Positions 60,180 to 64,000 of a DNA stretch of 64,000 nt are shown here, in pieces. Each line of letters opens with the position of its first letter. The stretch's first letter is position 1. Made by a program: the position numbers and the translations under genes. Below the pieces are notes generated by a model, which was not told the DNA's origin, ran no database searches, and saw only the letters and a program-made list of their open reading frames with translations. This DNA is from CAZTZL01 sp964537715 (lineage in GTDB: Bacteria; Zhuqueibacterota; QNDG01; DSAB01), in the NCBI GenBank assembly GCA_964537715.1, contig CAZIAH010000001.1, forward strand, positions 1-64,000, read 5' to 3'.

Positions 60180-62558
60180 CTATATAAGCTTCTGAATCAC
60201 ATCCAGTAAATTACTCTGGTCAAAACTCCTTTTGACAATGTAAGCATTTGCACCCACATCGATTCCTTTTTCACGATCCTCTTTCGATTCAAGGGCGGTC
60301 ACCAAAACCACAGGCAATTCAGCCACATCCTTGTCTCCTCGTATTTTTGAGACAAGTTCGAAACCATTCATCCTGGGCATCTCTATGTCCGAAACGACCA
60401 AGTCATAATTGTCGGATTTCAATGCAGTATACGCATCCACACCATCCACTGTCGTCCTCACCTTGTATCCGGCCGATTCCAGAATGTTTTTCAACAGTGT
60501 TCTTGATGTGATGGAATCCTCGGCAATTAAAATTGATTTTGTCTTCACTGTACCTTCCTCCGTTAAGGTGACCTTTGTCGAATCGACTGCAAGCCCGATA
60601 GCTGATTTCATCAAATCAGATACATTCAAAATTGAAACAACCTTGCCCGACCCTAAAATTGTTGCGCCTGCAATATTAGGCACCCTTTTGAGTTGTTGTC
60701 CAAGATCCTTCACCAAAACTTCCTGTTCATTAATCACGCGATCGACTCCAAAAGAGATTCTTTTGTCCGCTACTTCCAGAATCAAAGCGTTAATGAAATC
60801 AAAATTCCGTTTGTTGCGTGCGTTTCCCAATTTCAGTACATCTGCGAGCTGTACAAAAGACAATACCTGATCATCCACTTTGATCGTCTCTCGATTTTCC
60901 ACAGTTTTTATCTCGTGTTTTCCTACCCGAACCACACGCTCCACACTCGATGTCGGCACAACGAATACCTGCTCTCCCACTTGAACCAGAATGCCCCGAA
61001 ATGTGGCAAGTGTAACGGGCAAAGTGATTCTAAAAGTCGTTCCGACATGAAGTTTTGTCTCCAGTGTGATCATTCCGCCCAATTTTTCAATTTTTTCGCG
61101 CACAATCGCCATGCCCAATCCTCTTCCGGACATTTCCGTAATGATCGGACTCGTCGATACATCCGACTGAAAAATAAGAGCCAATTTCTCTTGCTCGGTC
61201 AGCTTTTTCACTTCTTCTTTCTTGATGATCCCTTTTTTGACGGCAACCTGCGTCACTTTTTCCAAATCGACCCCCCCACCATCGTCGGAAATGACAATTT
61301 CGACCTTGTTGCCGCTCAGCTCGGAAACACCGATTGAAATGGTAGCCACCGATGATTTTTTGATTTTTTTCCGGACAGCAGGTTTTTCGATTCCGTGATC
61401 GATACAATTTCGAATCAGATGGATGAAAGGATCTTTCAGTTCTTCCAAAATGCGTCTGTCCACTTCGATCGTGCTGCCCCGGATCAACAGATCCACATTT
61501 TTTCCCTGATCACGCGAAATGTCCCTTACCATTTTGGGGAATATTTTCAACAACGTTGAAAAAGGAAGCATGAGAACCGATTTCATATCTTCGAGCAAAT
61601 TGTCCACCATGCCGCTTAGCAGATACGCATTCCCCTCTGCCAGTTTGGAAAGATTCACGAGCCGCGTTTCAAGGGATTTGATGTACTCATTATTCCAATA
61701 AAGAAATTCGATCAATTGGTAAAAGGACGACCCTGTTTTGCCGTCCTCACCCTCTTTATCTATTTTTTCCAAAAACTGTCTGGCCAGTTTAATATCCTGG
61801 TATTGTCCTTCCCACACTTTTTTCCAAACGTCAAAAGTTGAAACCAATTCTCGTAAATCGCTCGAATACTGCCTTGCGGTCAATTTGACAGCCAGCATTT
61901 CCTCGGCTTCAAGAAGAAGCGAGTCCAGTTTTTTTGTCGAAATTCTGACTGTATCAGACAACAGAGTTTTTTCCTGTTCCTGAGGTGTTTTTTCGGCGGG
62001 GGTTTCTTCATTTTTTTCTTCTGCCTTCTCTTCGGTTTCCTCTATTGTCACTGCTTCTGTATTATCATCCGATTTGGCAGTTGGTTCAACAGATTCCTCC
62101 TCTACTGTTTCGTCCACTTCCTCGGTCTTCTCCTGAGATTTTTCCTCCTTTTCATCCTCTAATTTTCCACCCTCTTCCAGTTTAACGAGCTGTTTCAATA
62201 TATCTTTTATATCGGTTTTAGCCGGATCGGTAATCAAATCGTTAAGCGTATCCACAGCCCTATGCATAATATCGAAAAGCTGCGGCGACAATTCCATATG
62301 CTGTTGTTTCACTTTCGCAAATATACTTTCAAGAACCTGGCAAAGAGATTCGATATCGCTTAAATTGACTGCCCTGGCCGCTCCTTTCAAACTGTGTGCT
62401 TCGCGATAGACGGTTTCAACAATTCCGGACTTTTCTTTTTGATCCGTACTTTTTTCAAGATCAAGCAAGCCGGAAGACATATTTTTAATATGTTCTTCCG
62501 CTTCTATCTTAAACATCGATAAAAGTTCTCGATAGAAATCGTCTTCTTTCAACTGCAT
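60180..62558 (-). CDS. cheA: CheA histidine kinase fused to a receiver domain
   Basis: 792 aa from the ATG at 62558, supported by GGAG 5 nt upstream (a GTG at 62588 also opens the frame). HPt with H55 in REAHSLKGAAR. A long acidic Glu/Lys-rich linker (about 130-200) replaces any recognisable P2 domain. Dimerisation region about 205-320. HATPase with HLIRNCIDHGIE, VISDDGGGVD and MSGRGLGMAIV. CheW-like domain about 515-660 (FRGILVQVGEQVFVVPTSSV). C-terminal receiver with D724 in SDIEMPRMNGFE. This FrzE-like CheA-REC fusion may pass phosphate internally, acting as a sink or output instead of a separate CheY. Works with the MCP and CheB of this cluster. Confidence 0.94.
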   Translation of the reverse strand: MQLKEDDFYRELLSMFKIEAEEHIKNMSSGLLDLEKSTDQKEKSGIVETVYREAHSLKGAARAVNLSDIESLCQVLESIFAKVKQQHMELSPQLFDIMHRAVDTLNDLITDPAKTDIKDILKQLVKLEEGGKLEDEKEEKSQEKTEEVDETVEEESVEPTAKSDDNTEAVTIEETEEKAEEKNEETPAEKTPQEQEKTLLSDTVRISTKKLDSLLLEAEEMLAVKLTARQYSSDLRELVSTFDVWKKVWEGQYQDIKLARQFLEKIDKEGEDGKTGSSFYQLIEFLYWNNEYIKSLETRLVNLSKLAEGNAYLLSGMVDNLLEDMKSVLMLPFSTLLKIFPKMVRDISRDQGKNVDLLIRGSTIEVDRRILEELKDPFIHLIRNCIDHGIEKPAVRKKIKKSSVATISIGVSELSGNKVEIVISDDGGGVDLEKVTQVAVKKGIIKKEEVKKLTEQEKLALIFQSDVSTSPIITEMSGRGLGMAIVREKIEKLGGMITLETKLHVGTTFRITLPVTLATFRGILVQVGEQVFVVPTSSVERVVRVGKHEIKTVENRETIKVDDQVLSFVQLADVLKLGNARNKRNFDFINALILEVADKRISFGVDRVINEQEVLVKDLGQQLKRVPNIAGATILGSGKVVSILNVSDLMKSAIGLAVDSTKVTLTEEGTVKTKSILIAEDSITSRTLLKNILESAGYKVRTTVDGVDAYTALKSDNYDLVVSDIEMPRMNGFELVSKIRGDKDVAELPVVLVTALESKEDREKGIDVGANAYIVKRSFDQSNLLDVIQKLI

Positions 62559-62603
62559 CTTTTCTCCAAAATTATCGATGGGACGCACTTCATATTGAGA
62601 ATT

Positions 62604-63032
62604 TTATTCACTCATTACTGAAAGCTGTTTATTCATTTCATCCATGAGACGAACAAGTCCGCTTTTATCTTCTGCCACCTGCCCTTCTTCATTAATCGAT
62701 AACAGGATTTTACCCAGTTGATCGACAGCCTGTTGCATCAACACAAGAATCTCGGAAGCCGGCGCGATCCTTTTCCTTTTATACACACTGAAGATGCTTT
62801 CCATCGCCTGACAAACGGGTTCTATATCCGAAAGACCGATGGTGCGTGCCGCACCCTTCAAACTGTGGGCAGCCCGGTGCACTCGCTCAAGAATATCATC
62901 AAGGACAGTTCCATCAGGCGAATTGTTTTCGATCTCATCCAGGCCCTTCTTCATCATTTGGATATGTTCTTCGGATTCGATCTTGAATACCGAGATCAAC
63001 TCCTTAAAGAAATCGCTATCTGATTGAGTCAT
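62604..63032 (-). CDS. Stand-alone HPt protein (paralogue of the CheA HPt domain)
   Basis: 142 aa, single HPt four-helix domain with the phosphorylatable His in HRAAHSLKGAARTIGLSDIE. The sequence is strikingly like the N-terminus of the CheA encoded next to it: FKIESEEHIQMMKKGLDEIE here against FKIEAEEHIKNMSSGLLDLE there. This points to local duplication. It could shuttle phosphate between the receivers of CheA, the hybrid kinase and the response regulator, or compete for the CheA kinase domain. It starts 81 nt after the MCP stop. Confidence 0.9.
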   Translation of the reverse strand: MTQSDSDFFKELISVFKIESEEHIQMMKKGLDEIENNSPDGTVLDDILERVHRAAHSLKGAARTIGLSDIEPVCQAMESIFSVYKRKRIAPASEILVLMQQAVDQLGKILLSINEEGQVAEDKSGLVRLMDEMNKQLSVMSE

Positions 63033-63113
63033 TTTAATTCTCCAAATTATATTTTTTAATTATCTTCTTCCTGATAATTTCAACCTGACATCAATACTAC
63101 TGACAAGATTGAC

Positions 63114-63998
63114 TTATACCTTGTATTGTTCGACAATATTTTTCAATTTCTGACCCAATTCCCCAAGGTCGCGGGCAGATGTTTCGACCTGTTTCGTTGC
63201 CGCGACATTTTGTGTACTGGCTTGTTTGATACTCTCCATGGCCGATACCATCTGATCCATGCCGACAAGCTGTTCCTGACTGGAAACCGCGATCTGAGTG
63301 GTTGCCTGTGCCGCTTCCGCAACACTATTTGCCAACCGCTGAATGGATTCACCGGCTTCCATGGATTGTTTAACCCCAGCTTCGACGGCCTTGCTTCCCT
63401 GTTCGGTCGTCATCACCGAACCGCTCGTTGCTTTCTGAATATCATCCAAAATATTTCTGACCCTGGATGTGGCCTGTCGGGATTGTTCTGCCAGATTTTT
63501 TACCTCCTGGGCCACCACGGCAAATCCCTTGCCCTGTTCACCGGCCTTGGCCGCTTCAATCGAAGCATTCACTGCCAACAGGTTGGATTGTTCGGCCACA
63601 TCTTCCACAGTTGCGATGATGCCGCCGATGGCCTGCCCGTGTTCGCTGAGTTTCATGATACTTTCGGCAATGGATTCCATCTGAGACTGAATTCTGTGCA
63701 TTCCGTTAATTGTTTCCGTAACTGCCTTCTCTCCGGTCTGTGAAGTCTGAACCGCTTTTTGTGCGCTTTCGGAAACATGTTTTGCCTTTCGGTTTGAATC
63801 CTGAGCCGTCTGCCGGACTTCCTCAACAGTTGCACTGGTTTGATTGGCCGCAGTTGCCGTTTGTGTTGCACCGGCTGCAATCTGTGTGACAGAAGCCGAA
63901 ATTTCACTGGCGGCAGATGCAAGCGCATTGGCCCCTTCTTTGATTTGAATCGTCAAACCTCTGAGATTTTTTACCATTTTCTGGAATGTTCTCAGCAA
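63114..63998 (-). CDS. Methyl-accepting chemotaxis protein, C-terminal part (cut by window edge)
   Basis: 294 aa visible; the gene continues beyond position 64000, so the apparent first Met is not the start. The sequence is a long coiled-coil signalling domain with the conserved hairpin tip EDVAEQSNLLAVNASIEAAK then AGEQGKGFAVVAQEVKNLAE, methylation-type heptads either side, and the end VQ/LGQKLKNIVEQYKV. No sensory or membrane segment is visible in this part. There is no CheR-tether pentapeptide at the C-terminus. It feeds the CheA downstream. Confidence 0.92.
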   Translation of the reverse strand: MLRTFQKMVKNLRGLTIQIKEGANALASAASEISASVTQIAAGATQTATAANQTSATVEEVRQTAQDSNRKAKHVSESAQKAVQTSQTGEKAVTETINGMHRIQSQMESIAESIMKLSEHGQAIGGIIATVEDVAEQSNLLAVNASIEAAKAGEQGKGFAVVAQEVKNLAEQSRQATSRVRNILDDIQKATSGSVMTTEQGSKAVEAGVKQSMEAGESIQRLANSVAEAAQATTQIAVSSQEQLVGMDQMVSAMESIKQASTQNVAATKQVETSARDLGELGQKLKNIVEQYKV

Positions 63999-64000
63999 TG

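Overview
The window reads as part of a draft bacterial scaffold, with a placeholder of exactly 100 N at 17053-17152. It probably comes from an anaerobic, Gram-negative member of the FCB superphylum. A lineage such as Calditrichota, KSB1 or Marinimicrobia would fit, but I cannot fix the phylum. The support is a PorU-type C25 sortase ending in a FlgD-like Ig domain, a PorV/PorQ-family barrel, many exported outer-membrane proteins, several ferredoxin-linked 2-oxoacid oxidoreductases, and a sulfide-type (His) Thi4.

Region 1 (1-17.4 kb) is accessory, and every gene is on the + strand. It opens with an exported TolB/CsgG-like barrel protein. Next is a 770-aa protein with an Mrr-like nuclease, a NACHT ATPase and pentapeptide repeats, which looks like a bacterial NLR-type defence protein. 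Then comes a row of small exported or membrane genes separated by a 49-bp palindromic repeat (family A). The second half is a sugar phosphorolysis locus: two GH94 phosphorylases flanking a GPH-family symporter. Its spacers are packed with two further palindromic repeat families (B, about 100 bp; C, about 80-90 bp and tandem). Each phosphorylase is followed by a small S23/IVP-type four-helix-bundle gene, and each of these genes sits inside a different repeat family. A direct repeat of about 270 bp carries a second, dead copy of the first phosphorylase start.

Region 2 (17.4-64 kb) is entirely on the - strand and looks like core genome. In transcription order the long energy operon runs porC-porD-porA-porB-iorA-iorB-buk-buk-ptb-cobO-thi4-thiE-ptb-GT9, ending at a clear terminator. 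It couples oxidation of 2-oxoacids (pyruvate and amino-acid-derived acids) to acyl-CoA, acyl phosphate and ATP, with cofactor genes (thiamin, cobalamin) embedded. Behind it lie a NusG-II protein and a Gx transporter protein. Upstream are nadC with a giant exported TPR protein, then an envelope/secretion block (FtsH-FolP-CdaA-PorU-PorV-FnIII lipoprotein-SLBB-nucleotidyltransferase-barrel). Next come tilS, a CAU tRNA, ptsI, def and thiC.

The right end is a chemosensory/phosphorelay cluster: an MCP (cut by the window edge), a lone HPt, CheA fused to a receiver, CheB, a 1294-aa hybrid kinase with four receivers and an HPt, and a receiver fused to a degenerate kinase-like ATPase domain. No cheR, cheW or free cheY is visible.

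The most unusual material is the repeat/S23 system of 7.2-17.4 kb and the nuclease-NACHT protein.
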